From Ferrovibrio sp041906005 (GTDB lineage: Bacteria > Pseudomonadota > Alphaproteobacteria > Ferrovibrionales > Ferrovibrionaceae), in assembly GCF_041906005.1 (NCBI RefSeq), contig NZ_JAYRJY010000001.1, positions 248,001 to 312,000 of the forward strand: a stretch of 64,000 nt of DNA, written 5' to 3'. Positions within the stretch are counted from its first letter, which is position 1. Each line of letters begins with the position of its first letter. Position numbers and translations under genes: made by a program. Positions 15,451-23,933 of this stretch are shown piece after piece. The notes under the pieces are model-generated. The model ran no database searches. It was not told where the DNA came from and saw only the letters and a list, made by a program, of their open reading frames with translations.

Positions 15451-15954
15451 ATGGCGTTCTACGAGAACGTATTCATCGCGCGCCAGGACATCTCGACCGC
15501 TCAGGTCGAGGCGCTGGTCGCGCAATTCAGCGAAATCATCAAGGGCCAGGGCGGCGAGGTCACCAAGACCGAGCAGTGGGGCCTGCGCAACCTCGCCTAC
15601 CGCATCAAGAAGAACAAGAAGGGGCACTATGTGCTCATGAACATCCAGGCCTCGGGCAACGCCGTTGCCGAGCTGGAGCGCAACATGCGCATTCATGAAG
15701 ACATCCTGCGCTACCTGACCATCCGCGTCGAGAAGCTGGAAGAAGGCCAGTCGGCCATGCTGCTCAACAAGGATCGCGGCGAGCGCGGCGACCGTCCGGA
15801 GCGTGGCTTCGGCGATCGCGGCTTCGGCGGCGGCCGTGGCGGCTTCGGCGGTGACCGTGGCGACCGCGGTGATCGTGGCGACCGCGGTGATCGCGGCGAG
15901 CGTCGTCCGCGTTTCGAACGTGAAGAATCCTCTGCTGCCCCGGAGAGCGCATAA
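15451..15954 (+). CDS. rpsF: 30S ribosomal protein bS6
   Basis: 167 residues. The first 110 are standard bS6 (M-A-F-Y-E-N-V-F-I-A-R-Q-D, W-G-L-R-N-L-A-Y-R-I-K-K-N-K-K-G-H-Y), the partner of bS18 on the 30S platform. The remaining ~57 residues form an Arg/Gly/Asp-rich tail with R-G-F-G-D and five tandem G-D-R units (about residues 131-149), longer than in E. coli bS6 and likely disordered. GAAGGAGAG precedes the ATG. Its stop overlaps the rpsR ATG (TAATG). Confidence 0.96.
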   Translation: MAFYENVFIARQDISTAQVEALVAQFSEIIKGQGGEVTKTEQWGLRNLAYRIKKNKKGHYVLMNIQASGNAVAELERNMRIHEDILRYLTIRVEKLEEGQSAMLLNKDRGERGDRPERGFGDRGFGGGRGGFGGDRGDRGDRGDRGDRGERRPRFEREESSAAPESA

Positions 15955-16232
15955 TGTCGAGCACTGGTACCAAGCCCGCCGCTGGCAGCCGTGGCGGCGC
16001 CGGTGGCGCCCGCCGTCCCTTCTTCCGCCGTCGCAAGACCTGCCCGTTCTCGGGCGCGAACGCGCCGAAGATCGACTACAAGGACGTGAAGCTGCTGTCG
16101 CGCTTCATTTCCGAGCGCGGCAAGATCGTGCCGTCGCGCATCACCGCAGTGTCTGCCAAGAAGCAGCGCGAACTGGCCCAGGCCATCAAGCGCGCCCGCA
16201 ACCTGGCCCTGCTGCCGTTCGTCATCAAGTGA
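15954..16232 (+). CDS. rpsR: 30S ribosomal protein bS18
   Basis: 92 residues; the G-A-R-R-P-F-F-R-R-R-K-T-C-P-F-S-G opening and K-I-D-Y-K-D-V-K-L-L-S-R-F-I-S-E-R-G-K-I-V-P-S-R-I-T core are bS18. It binds bS6 on the small subunit. One-base overlap with rpsF (TAATG) indicates coupled translation. A short glycine-rich N-terminal extension precedes the conserved part. Confidence 0.96.
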   Translation: MSSTGTKPAAGSRGGAGGARRPFFRRRKTCPFSGANAPKIDYKDVKLLSRFISERGKIVPSRITAVSAKKQRELAQAIKRARNLALLPFVIK

Positions 16233-16277
16233 GCCACCTCCGGCTTCCGCAAGGAAGCCGGTGACGGACCCGCAGCC

Positions 16278-17249
16278 ATGATGCGCAGCCTGATACTCGG
16301 TAGCCTCGCCGGTGGAGCGAGCGCGGTGCTGGTGCTGACCGCCGCAAGCGGTCCGCTCGGCATCATGCTCGGCTATCTGGCACCGCTGCCGCTGTTTCTG
16401 GCCGGCCTGACCCACGGCCTTCCCGCCGTGGTGATTGCCGGCGGCGTCGGCACGCTGATCAGCGCGCTGAACGGGCTGCTGTCGGGCGGCATCTACCTCG
16501 TCACCTTCGCGGCCCCGGCCGCGCTGGTGGTGCGGCAGGCGTTGCTGGCGCGTCCGGCCACGGAAGCTTCGGCCAATGCCGAGGTGCATGGCGACCTGGA
16601 ATGGTATCCGGCGGGCCAGCTTGTGGTCTGGCTGGTTGGCTGGGCACTGGGCCTGTTTGGCCTGGCGCTGCTGCTGACGGCGGATCACGAGGGCGGCATG
16701 CCCGGCATGCTGCAGCCACTGCTGGAACAGTTCCTGGCCGCGATGCCGCAGAATGGCACGGCCCAGCAGGGCGGCGACATGGCGGCAATGGCGAAGAACC
16801 TGGCCACGATGATGCCGGCGGTGTTCGGCTTCAGCTGGCTGGTGATGATGACGATCAACGGCACCCTGGCGCAGGGCCTGGCACGGATGCTCAAGCAGAA
16901 CCGTCGCCCGACCCCGCGTTACCGGCTGCTGGTTCTGCCGCGTCTGCTGGCCTTCGCGCTGGCGGCGGCGATCGTCGCCGGTCTCGTCCTGCCGGGCGAT
17001 GCCGGTTTCATCGGCGCCACGGTGGCGGCGATCCTGGCCTTCCCCTTCTTCCTGCAGGGGTTGGCGGTGGTGCATGGCGTGGCGGCGAAAGCCGCTGTGC
17101 CGGGTCTGATTTTGGCCGCCTTTTATGCGGCCCTGGTAGTGGCTGGCGCACTGGTCGGCGTACTGGTGGTCATCCTGGGTTTCATCGAAGAATGGGCGGG
17201 TTTCCGCCGGCGTTTCGCCGGGGCCGGAGCCAGCCGGGAGAACGACTAA
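16278..17249 (+). CDS. DUF2232 membrane protein
   Basis: 323 residues with about eight hydrophobic helices and little soluble sequence, beginning MMRSLILGSLAGGASAVLVL. This gene between rpsR and rplI is a recurrent feature of alphaproteobacterial S6-S18-L9 operons and belongs to the DUF2232 (YybS-like) family; its biochemical role is not established. Its TAA overlaps the rplI ATG (TAATG), so its expression is tied to the ribosomal genes. Confidence 0.82.
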   Translation: MMRSLILGSLAGGASAVLVLTAASGPLGIMLGYLAPLPLFLAGLTHGLPAVVIAGGVGTLISALNGLLSGGIYLVTFAAPAALVVRQALLARPATEASANAEVHGDLEWYPAGQLVVWLVGWALGLFGLALLLTADHEGGMPGMLQPLLEQFLAAMPQNGTAQQGGDMAAMAKNLATMMPAVFGFSWLVMMTINGTLAQGLARMLKQNRRPTPRYRLLVLPRLLAFALAAAIVAGLVLPGDAGFIGATVAAILAFPFFLQGLAVVHGVAAKAAVPGLILAAFYAALVVAGALVGVLVVILGFIEEWAGFRRRFAGAGASREND

Positions 17250-17797
17250 TGGAAGTGATTCTGCTCGAACGCGTCGAGAAGCTCGGCCAGATGGGCGAAG
17301 TGGTGAAGGTGAAGGACGGCTATGCCCGTAACTTCCTGCTGCCGCGCAAGAAGGCGCTGCGGGCCACCGAGGCCAACAAGAAGGTCTTCGAGACGCAACG
17401 CGCCCAGCTTGAGGCGCAGAACCTGGCCAAGAAGGGCGAGGCCGAAAAGGTCGCCGCCAAGATGGTCGGCCTCAGCGTGGCCCTGCTGCGCCAGGCCGGC
17501 GACAGCGGCCAGCTCTATGGCTCGGTCAGCGCCCGCGACATCGCGGAAGCTGTCACCGCGGCCGGCTTCACGCTGAACCGCAACCAGGTGGCCCTCACCG
17601 ACCCGATCAAGGCGGTGGGCGTTTACACCGTGAAGGTGGCCCTGCATCCGGAAGTCAGCCTCGAGGTGAAGGTGAATGTCGCCCGCTCCGAGGCCGAGGC
17701 CGAGAAGCAGGTGGCGGCCGAGAGCCTGCTGGACGAAGGCGTCACGCTGGAAGGCGAAGAAGCCGAGGAAGCCGAGGGCGAGGCCGAACAGGCCTGA
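17249..17797 (+). CDS. rplI: 50S ribosomal protein bL9
   Basis: 182 residues. The N-terminal domain M-E-V-I-L-L-E-R-V-E-K-L-G-Q-M-G-E-V-V-K-V-K-D-G-Y-A-R-N-F-L-L-P binds 23S rRNA, and the long helix and C-terminal domain follow. The acidic tail (G-E-E-A-E-E-A-E-G-E-A-E-Q-A) extends beyond E. coli bL9. It overlaps the DUF2232 gene by one base and is followed by an intrinsic terminator. Confidence 0.96.
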   Translation: MEVILLERVEKLGQMGEVVKVKDGYARNFLLPRKKALRATEANKKVFETQRAQLEAQNLAKKGEAEKVAAKMVGLSVALLRQAGDSGQLYGSVSARDIAEAVTAAGFTLNRNQVALTDPIKAVGVYTVKVALHPEVSLEVKVNVARSEAEAEKQVAAESLLDEGVTLEGEEAEEAEGEAEQA

Positions 17798-17822
17798 TCC
17801 CCTCTCCTGCTCTGCGTTACAG

Positions 17823-17858
17823 ATCGGGCTGGCAGAAATGCCGGCCCGATTCGTTTTT
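17823..17858 (+). terminator. intrinsic terminator after rplI
   Basis: ATCGGGCTGGC (17823-17833) pairs with GCCGGCCCGAT (17840-17850) with one G-U pair and a six-base loop, followed by TCGTTTTT. It ends the rpsF-rpsR-DUF2232-rplI transcript. Confidence 0.8.
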
Positions 17859-17929
17859 GAAACGCGCTTTATACATATGAACGATGCCTGTGGATTTCTT
17901 CTGCTAACATACTGACTTATCGAATTGAC

Positions 17930-17957
17930 TTATCCCCAGACAGATTTAGGGGGATAA
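17930..17957. promoter_or_regulatory. inverted repeat and DnaA-box-like sites upstream of dnaB
   Basis: TTATCCCC (17930-17937) and GGGGATAA (17950-17957) are perfect 8-bp inverted arms with a 12-base spacer. TTATCCCCA (17930-17938) and TGTGGATTT (17889-17897) each resemble the DnaA box (TTATCCACA and its complement) with one or two changes. They lie in the otherwise geneless 17859-18099 stretch before dnaB, and could be an operator. This is by-eye pattern matching only. Confidence 0.3.
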
Positions 17958-18099
17958 TGTGGCGTCAATGAAAATCAGGACTGGAAGTGCGGGGCCGCAT
18001 CGCCGTTAATGCCGCCCCGCTGCGTGGCTTCGCAACAGAACCGTCATCGCGCAGTCACGAACAGAATGGCAGTACACTGAAGTTGGGAAGAAGTCCGCA

Positions 18100-19614
18100 A
18101 TGGCTGTGGTGACCACGTTTTCCGCCCCGACCGCCAATGACCAGGCCACCCAGGGGGGCAATGGGGGCGGCCTGACCGCCGGCGAGCCGACCTTCCGCAT
18201 CCAGCCCCACAACCTGGATGCCGAGCAGGAATTGCTGGGCGCGATCCTGGTCAACAACGACGCCGCCATGAAGGTGTCGGGTTTCCTGCAGCCCGAGCAT
18301 TTCTTCCACGAAGCGCATCGCCGCATCTACCAGGCCGCGCTGTCGCTGATCGAGCGCGGAGAAATCGCCAATCCGGTGACGCTGAAAACCTATTTCGAGC
18401 GCGACGAGGTGATCGCCAAGGCCGGCGGCACCACCTATCTCGCCCGCCTCGCCGCCGCCGCCACCACCGTCATCAACGCCGAAGACTATGCCAAGGTGAT
18501 CCACGACCTGGCCTTGCGCCGCGAGCTGATCGGCATCGGCGAGGAAATGGTCAACCTCGCTTACGACCCCAAGATCAACGAGCCGGCGACCGACCAGATC
18601 GAGCAGGCCGAGCAGCGGCTGTTCAAGCTGGCCGACGAGGGCAGTTCGGAAGGCGGCTTCGTCTCGTTCAAGGATTCGATCACCAAATCCATCGAAATGG
18701 TGCAGGCGGCCTACCAGCGCGGCGGCCTCTCGGGCGTCACCACCGGCCTGAAGGACATGGACGCCAAGCTGGGCGGTCTGCATCCCTCCGACTTGATCAT
18801 CCTGGCCGGCCGCCCCTCGATGGGCAAGACGGCGCTGGTGACCAATATCGGCTTCAACGCGGCGAAGGCCTATTTCGAAAGCGGCGGCAAGGAAGGCGCG
18901 CCGGTGGCCTTCTTCAGCCTGGAAATGTCGTCGGAGCAGCTCGCCACCCGTATCCTGTCGGAACAGACCCGCATCCAGTCGGAACGCCTGCGCCGCGGCG
19001 ACATCACCGACGAGGAATTCACCCGCCAGATCGTGCCGGTGTCGAAAACCCTGTCGCAGATTCCCTTCTTCATCGACGATACCGGCGCGATCTCCATCGC
19101 CCTGCTGCGCAGCCGCGCCCGCCGGCTGAAGCGCACGCACAATATCGGCCTGATCATCGTTGACTACCTGCAGCTGGTGCGCGGCGCCAATTCGCGCAAA
19201 AACGACAACCGCGTGCAGGAAATCTCGGAAGTGACCCAGGCGCTGAAGGCGCTGGCGAAAGACCTGAACGTACCGGTGATCGCGCTGTCCCAGCTCAGCC
19301 GCGCGGTCGAAAGCCGCGACGACAAGCGGCCGCAGCTGTCGGATCTGCGCGAATCCGGCTCGATCGAGCAGGATGCCGACGTGGTGATGTTCGTGTTCCG
19401 TGAGGAATATTACGAGGCCCGCAAGGAGCCGACGATGGACACGCCCGACCACGCCGCCTGGCAGGAGAAGATGGCGCGCATCGCCAACCTGGCCGAGGCC
19501 ATCATCGGCAAGCAGCGCCACGGCCCGATCGGCAAGGTGGTGCTGCAGTTCGAGAGCGAGTTCACCCGCTTCAGCGACTACATCGCCCCGGACCACCTGC
19601 CCGAAGCCTATTAA
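18100..19614 (+). CDS. dnaB: replicative DNA helicase DnaB
   Basis: 504 residues. The N-terminal domain (P-H-N-L-D-A-E-Q-E-L-L-G-A-I-L) binds primase; the RecA-like motor has Walker A G-R-P-S-M-G-K-T, F-F-S-L-E-M-S-S-E-Q-L, Walker B L-I-I-V-D-Y-L-Q-L and S-D-L-R-E-S-G-S-I-E-Q-D-A-D. No intein is present. An N-terminal 30-residue Gly/Thr-rich extension precedes the conserved domain. Forms the ring helicase at the replication fork. Position after rplI is conserved in alphaproteobacteria. Confidence 0.97.
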   Translation: MAVVTTFSAPTANDQATQGGNGGGLTAGEPTFRIQPHNLDAEQELLGAILVNNDAAMKVSGFLQPEHFFHEAHRRIYQAALSLIERGEIANPVTLKTYFERDEVIAKAGGTTYLARLAAAATTVINAEDYAKVIHDLALRRELIGIGEEMVNLAYDPKINEPATDQIEQAEQRLFKLADEGSSEGGFVSFKDSITKSIEMVQAAYQRGGLSGVTTGLKDMDAKLGGLHPSDLIILAGRPSMGKTALVTNIGFNAAKAYFESGGKEGAPVAFFSLEMSSEQLATRILSEQTRIQSERLRRGDITDEEFTRQIVPVSKTLSQIPFFIDDTGAISIALLRSRARRLKRTHNIGLIIVDYLQLVRGANSRKNDNRVQEISEVTQALKALAKDLNVPVIALSQLSRAVESRDDKRPQLSDLRESGSIEQDADVVMFVFREEYYEARKEPTMDTPDHAAWQEKMARIANLAEAIIGKQRHGPIGKVVLQFESEFTRFSDYIAPDHLPEAY

Positions 19615-19765
19615 GGCATTGGCCCCGTTATTTTCCGGTAACCCTGGAATTACAGACGAATAACCTTACCGGATATAAACTCCCCCTGATCGCGCCTCCC
19701 GCGTAAGAGACGGATAACGCAGGCAAATAGTCCGCGTCATCCGAATTTGCAGCGGGAGAGCTGTC

Positions 19766-21871
19766 ATGTCTGTCTTCAACAATCTCAAGATCGGCGTACG
19801 TGTTGCCATCGTGCTGCTGATCGCCGCCATCGGTCTGGGCACCGTGGGCTGGCTTGGCGTCAACGGGATGCGCACCTACGAGACCAAGGTCGACGAGATG
19901 ACCATGGCCGCGCGGCGCGCGCTCTATGCGCAGAAGATGAACGCCTATGTGCTGGCCGTGGTGATGGAATCGCGCGGCATCTACATGTCGAAGGACGCCG
20001 AAGCCGCCAAGCCGTTTGCCAAAAACCTGCTGGTCAATCTGGCCGAGATGGAAAAGCTGATCCCGCTGTATGAGAAAACCCAGACAGCAGACCGGATGCA
20101 GGCATTCCAGGAACGCAAGCAGACTCTTAACGATTTCATCAAGTTCCGCCGCGAAACCGCCCGGCTCGGCACGGAAGTCGGGCCGGCCGCAGCGAACGAA
20201 CAAGGCAATAACGAAACCAATCGCGCCAACCGCAAGGCCGTCAACGACGCATTGGTTGAGGCCAGCGATCGCAATGACAAGGAACTGGATGCGCTGAACA
20301 GCGAGCTTGATGATTTCGCCCATACGCAGATTCCCCTGATCATCGGCATCACACTTGCCGTGATTGCCGCCTCGATCGGCCTGGGGTTCGCCATCTCGTT
20401 CCTCACCATCACCCGCCCGATCGCCAAGCTGGCCGGCGGCATGCGCATCCTGGCCGATGGCGACACCAAGGTCGAAGTCTTCGGCGCCGGCCGCAAGGAC
20501 GAGATCGGCCAGATGGCCGGCACCGTGCAGGTGTTCAAGGACAACATGATCGCCCGCGAGAAGGCCGAAGCCGACATCGCCGAGCAGCGCCGCGTAGCCG
20601 AAGAGCAGCGCGCCGCCCGCGAGGCCCGCGAGCGCAAGGCCATCGAGGAAATCTCCGACCTCTGCGACAAGACGGCGGCCGGCAATCTCGATACCCGCCT
20701 CAACGAGGCCGACAAGGAGGGCTTCCTGCTCACCATCAGCCAGCGGCTGAACGGTCTGACCGGCATGCTGCAGCAGATGACCGGCGAACTGGCCGGCGTG
20801 ACCGCCAGCATGGCCCAGGGCGACCTGACCCATGAGGTGAAGGGCAGCTACCATGGCGTGTTCGGCACGCTGAAGGACAGCGTGAACGGCATGGCGGACA
20901 AGCTGCGCGATTTCGCCGGCCGCCTGAACGAAAGCGCCGAGCTGGTGAAAAGCGCCTCGGCCGAAATCTCGACCGGCAGCCAGGACCTGGCCCAGCGCAC
21001 CGAAAGCCAGGCGGCTTCGATCGAAGAAACCGCCGCGTCGATGCATGAGATCACCACGACCGTGAAGCAGAATGCCGACAACGCCCAGGCCGCCAGCCAG
21101 ATGGCGGCCATGGCCCGCGACGCCGCCAACAAGGGCGGCCAGGTGATGGGCGACGTGGTGAATGCCATGGGCCGGATCGAAGGTTCGGCCGGCAAGATCG
21201 CCGACATCGTCGGCCTGATCGAGGAGATCGCCTTCCAGACCAACCTGCTGGCCCTGAACGCCTCGGTCGAGGCGGCCCGTGCCGGCGAGGCCGGCAAGGG
21301 TTTCGCCGTGGTGGCGCAGGAGGTGCGCTCGCTCGCCCAGCGCGCCGCCGATGCCTCGCGCGACATCAAGGCGCTGATCACCGAGTCGAACGGCCAGGTC
21401 CGCGAAGGCGGCAAGCTGGTCGGCCAGGCCGGCGAGACGCTGACCGAGATCGTCGGCGCGGTAAAGAAGGTGACCGACATCGTCGCCGAAATCGCCGCCG
21501 CGTCGCGCGAACAGGCCACCGGCCTGGAGCAGATCAACACCGCCGTCGGCCAGATGGACGAGATGACCCAGCGCAACGGCGCCCTGGTGGAGGAAACCTC
21601 CGCTTCGGCCCAGGCTCTGTCGGAACAGGCGGCCGAACTGGCCAAGCTGGTCGGCTTCTTCAGAACCACCGGCGGCTCCACAGCCGCACCGGCACTGAGT
21701 GCCGCCCGGCCGGCCGCGAAGGTGGTGCAACTGCCCAAGCCCGCCAGCGCGAAGCCCGTGGTCGCCGCCAAGACAACCACGCAGGCCAAACCTGCGGCCA
21801 AGCCGGCGCCCAAGCCGGCCGCGGCACCCGCCGCACAGCAAGCCAATGACGAAGACTGGCAGGAGTTCTGA
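19766..21871 (+). CDS. methyl-accepting chemotaxis protein with C-terminal pentapeptide
   Basis: 701 residues: TM1 at 12-31, a helical periplasmic sensor (about 35-188), TM2 at 190-212, HAMP and helical region (about 215-395), and the signalling domain with tip E-I-A-F-Q-T-N-L-L-A-L-N-A-S-V-E-A-A-R-A-G-E. After an Ala/Pro/Lys-rich linker it ends D-E-D-W-Q-E-F; the last five residues resemble the CheR/CheB-tethering pentapeptide (N-W-E-T-F type), so the receptor probably recruits adaptation enzymes. GGGAGAG precedes the ATG. It is followed by cheW after two bases. The ligand is unknown. Confidence 0.92.
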   Translation: MSVFNNLKIGVRVAIVLLIAAIGLGTVGWLGVNGMRTYETKVDEMTMAARRALYAQKMNAYVLAVVMESRGIYMSKDAEAAKPFAKNLLVNLAEMEKLIPLYEKTQTADRMQAFQERKQTLNDFIKFRRETARLGTEVGPAAANEQGNNETNRANRKAVNDALVEASDRNDKELDALNSELDDFAHTQIPLIIGITLAVIAASIGLGFAISFLTITRPIAKLAGGMRILADGDTKVEVFGAGRKDEIGQMAGTVQVFKDNMIAREKAEADIAEQRRVAEEQRAAREARERKAIEEISDLCDKTAAGNLDTRLNEADKEGFLLTISQRLNGLTGMLQQMTGELAGVTASMAQGDLTHEVKGSYHGVFGTLKDSVNGMADKLRDFAGRLNESAELVKSASAEISTGSQDLAQRTESQAASIEETAASMHEITTTVKQNADNAQAASQMAAMARDAANKGGQVMGDVVNAMGRIEGSAGKIADIVGLIEEIAFQTNLLALNASVEAARAGEAGKGFAVVAQEVRSLAQRAADASRDIKALITESNGQVREGGKLVGQAGETLTEIVGAVKKVTDIVAEIAAASREQATGLEQINTAVGQMDEMTQRNGALVEETSASAQALSEQAAELAKLVGFFRTTGGSTAAPALSAARPAAKVVQLPKPASAKPVVAAKTTTQAKPAAKPAPKPAAAPAAQQANDEDWQEF

Positions 21872-21873
21872 TC

Positions 21874-22344
21874 ATGGATACCTATGACGCCCTTCTCATC
21901 AACGTGACCGACCAGACCTATGCGCTGCCGCTGCTGCAGATCCAGGAAATCCGCGGCTGGTCGCCGGTCTCGCCGCTGCCCAACACCGACCCGAGCTGCC
22001 TCGGCGTGATCAACCTGCGCGGCCAGGTGCTGCCGGTCTTCGATGCCCGCCGCATCCTGGGCAAGCCGGCACCGGAAGCCCGGCCGCAGGATGTGATCGT
22101 GGTGGCGGTGCTGAACGACAAGCCGCTCGGCCTTCTGGTCGACAGCGTGTCTGACATCGTGAGCATCGACTCCGGCACGATCAGCCGCGCCGATGAAGGC
22201 GAGGCCTGGTCGTCAGGCCTGGTGGAGGGCATCGCCACGGTTGGCGAAAAGCTGGTGCCGCTGCTGGCCCTGCAGAAACTGGCCGGCAACCGCCTGTCGG
22301 ATCAAAGCATGGCGGCGCTGGAAGACATGTCGGCGGCCGCGTAA
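21874..22344 (+). CDS. cheW: chemotaxis coupling protein CheW
   Basis: 156 residues with the CheW fold: Y-A-L-P-L-L-Q-I-Q-E-I-R-G, G-V-I-N-L-R-G-Q-V-L-P-V-F-D and G-L-L-V-D-S-V-S-D-I-V. It couples receptors to CheA. The ribosome-binding site GGAG lies inside the end of the receptor gene and the ATG follows its stop by two bases, so the two are made together and probably form a dedicated receptor-adaptor pair. No cheA, cheY or cheR is in the window. Confidence 0.92.
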   Translation: MDTYDALLINVTDQTYALPLLQIQEIRGWSPVSPLPNTDPSCLGVINLRGQVLPVFDARRILGKPAPEARPQDVIVVAVLNDKPLGLLVDSVSDIVSIDSGTISRADEGEAWSSGLVEGIATVGEKLVPLLALQKLAGNRLSDQSMAALEDMSAAA

Positions 22345-22508
22345 TTCCGCCAAATCCTGCGGCGGGGGACAGGCACCGCAGGAATCCGGTTTGCGTTGCG
22401 TGTTTATGGGTGACGACGGTGTTCAGTTTCCTCCCGCGCCGTCTCCGCTCCGGTTCCGAATACACCCGGGAACCGGAGCGGCACCCGCCCGCAACCCAGG
22501 AGTACGCC

Positions 22509-23042
22509 ATGTCCGTCCGCAACCTTCTCATCGCCGCCAGCGTGATCGCCACCGGTTTCGCCGGCGGTCTTGCCCTCGCCCAACCCAATCCGCAGCCCGG
22601 CCCGATGGGTCCCGGCCCGCATGGTCCGCACATGCAGATGCAGGCCGACCAGGCTGGCCCGGCCCGCTTCATCGAAGGCCGCATCGCCTTCCTGCGCACC
22701 GAACTGAAACTCACCGCCGCCCAGCAGCCGCTGTTCGACAAGCTGGCCGACGAAATGCGGACCAGCGCCACGGCCATGCAGACACGCTATGAGGCGCATC
22801 GCCAGCAGGTCAGTGCGCAGGCCCAGGCGCCGCTGTCGGCCGTCGAGCGGCTGGAACAGCGCCAGACCATGATGAAGGAGATGGTGGCGGCGCAGGACCG
22901 TTATCTCGCTGCGCTGAAGCCGCTCTACCAGTCGCTGTCGGATGAGCAGAAGAAAACCGCCGACACCCTGCTGGCCCGCGGCATGGGCGGCCCAGGCATG
23001 GGTCATGGCATGATGGGCAAACACGGCTTCCGCCACCACTGA
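22509..23042 (+). CDS. Spy/CpxP-like periplasmic protein (LTxxQ motif)
   Basis: 177 residues with a signal peptide (MSVRNLLIAASVIATGFAGG, cleavage near A-L-A-Q). A Pro/Gly/His/Met-rich mature N-terminus is followed by a helical domain holding L-K-L-T-A-A-Q-Q-P-L-F-D, the LTxxQ motif of the Spy/CpxP family. The C-terminus is again rich in Gly, Met and His (G-M-G-H-G-M-M-G-K-H), suggesting metal binding. AGGAG precedes the ATG at 22509. Probable periplasmic chaperone or metal-stress protein; it is followed by a ZIP metal transporter after an intrinsic terminator. Confidence 0.78.
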   Translation: MSVRNLLIAASVIATGFAGGLALAQPNPQPGPMGPGPHGPHMQMQADQAGPARFIEGRIAFLRTELKLTAAQQPLFDKLADEMRTSATAMQTRYEAHRQQVSAQAQAPLSAVERLEQRQTMMKEMVAAQDRYLAALKPLYQSLSDEQKKTADTLLARGMGGPGMGHGMMGKHGFRHH

Positions 23043-23066
23043 GCGGCAGCAGCATCCCAATACCGG

Positions 23067-23094
23067 GGCGGGGCCTGAACAGACCCCGCCTTTT
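23067..23094 (+). terminator. intrinsic terminator after the Spy-like gene
   Basis: GGCGGGG (23067-23073) pairs with CCCCGCC (23084-23090) across a ten-base loop and is followed by TTTT. It separates the Spy-like gene from the ZIP transporter gene. Confidence 0.65.
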
Positions 23095-23126
23095 CCATGA
23101 CTGGCAGGCCATGCTACATCTGCGGC

Positions 23127-23933
23127 ATGGACCTCAGCGCCGCCACGGCTTCCCTCTCCCCCTTCCTGCTTGGCGTTCTGGCCAGCGTCATCGCCGGCTT
23201 TCTGGCCACCACGTTGGGCGCCGTGCCGGTGTTTTTCCTGCGCACCATCCGCGACAGCACGCAAAACCTGATGCTGGCTTTTGCCGCCGGCGTGATGCTG
23301 GCGGCCACCTTCTTCTCGCTGCTGCTGCCCGCGCTGGATCAGGCCGAAGCCGGACTGGGCAGCCGCAGCCACGCCGCTTTCGCCGTGATCGCGGCGTTGC
23401 TGACCGGCGCCGTGATCATGCATCTGGCGCATCGCTACGCGCCGCATGAGCATTTCGGCGAGAAAGGCCGCGAAGGCATCGATGCCGGCCGGCTGGCCCG
23501 CGTCTGGCTGTTCGTCATCGCCATCGCGCTGCACAACTTCCCCGAAGGCCTCGCGGTCGGCATCGGTGCGGCCAGCGGCGATCTGGGCAGTGGTCTGGGC
23601 GTCACGCTGGGCATCGGCTTGCAGAACCTGCCGGAAGGCCTGGCCGTGGCGGTGGCCCTGCGCGGCCAGGGCTATGACCGCAGCCATGCCTTCCTGATCG
23701 CCACGCTGACCGGCGCGCTGGAACCGCTGGGCGGTATCGTCGGCGCCGGTGCGCTGGCCATTTCGGCCGGCCTGCTGCCCTGGGCACTGGCTTTCGCCGC
23801 CGGCGCCATGCTGTTCATCATCTCGTCGGAGGTGATTCCGGAGACGCACCGCCACGGCGTGGAGCGTGGCGCCACCATCGCCCTGTTCGGCGGTTTCGTG
23901 GTTATGCTGTATCTCGATGTGGCCTTAGGCTAA
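23127..23933 (+). CDS. ZIP-family divalent metal transporter
   Basis: 268 residues, eight predicted helices. The paired metal-site motifs are H-N-F-P-E-G-L-A-V-G and Q-N-L-P-E-G-L-A-V-A in the fourth and fifth helices, and H-E-H-F-G in the variable loop. Related to ZupT-type zinc, iron or manganese importers. I chose ATG 23127 (MDLSAATASL); an upstream ATG at 23097 adds ten residues and overlaps the terminator region. Neither has a good ribosome-binding site. Its stop overlaps that of the convergent EamA gene. Confidence 0.88.
   Translation: MDLSAATASLSPFLLGVLASVIAGFLATTLGAVPVFFLRTIRDSTQNLMLAFAAGVMLAATFFSLLLPALDQAEAGLGSRSHAAFAVIAALLTGAVIMHLAHRYAPHEHFGEKGREGIDAGRLARVWLFVIAIALHNFPEGLAVGIGAASGDLGSGLGVTLGIGLQNLPEGLAVAVALRGQGYDRSHAFLIATLTGALEPLGGIVGAGALAISAGLLPWALAFAAGAMLFIISSEVIPETHRHGVERGATIALFGGFVVMLYLDVALG

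Noticed and set aside
15840..15905. Repeated GGCGACCGCGGTGATCG-like DNA as a possible repeat array or CRISPR
   Set aside because: The repeats are in frame and encode the Gly-Asp-Arg tail of bS6; no spacers are present.
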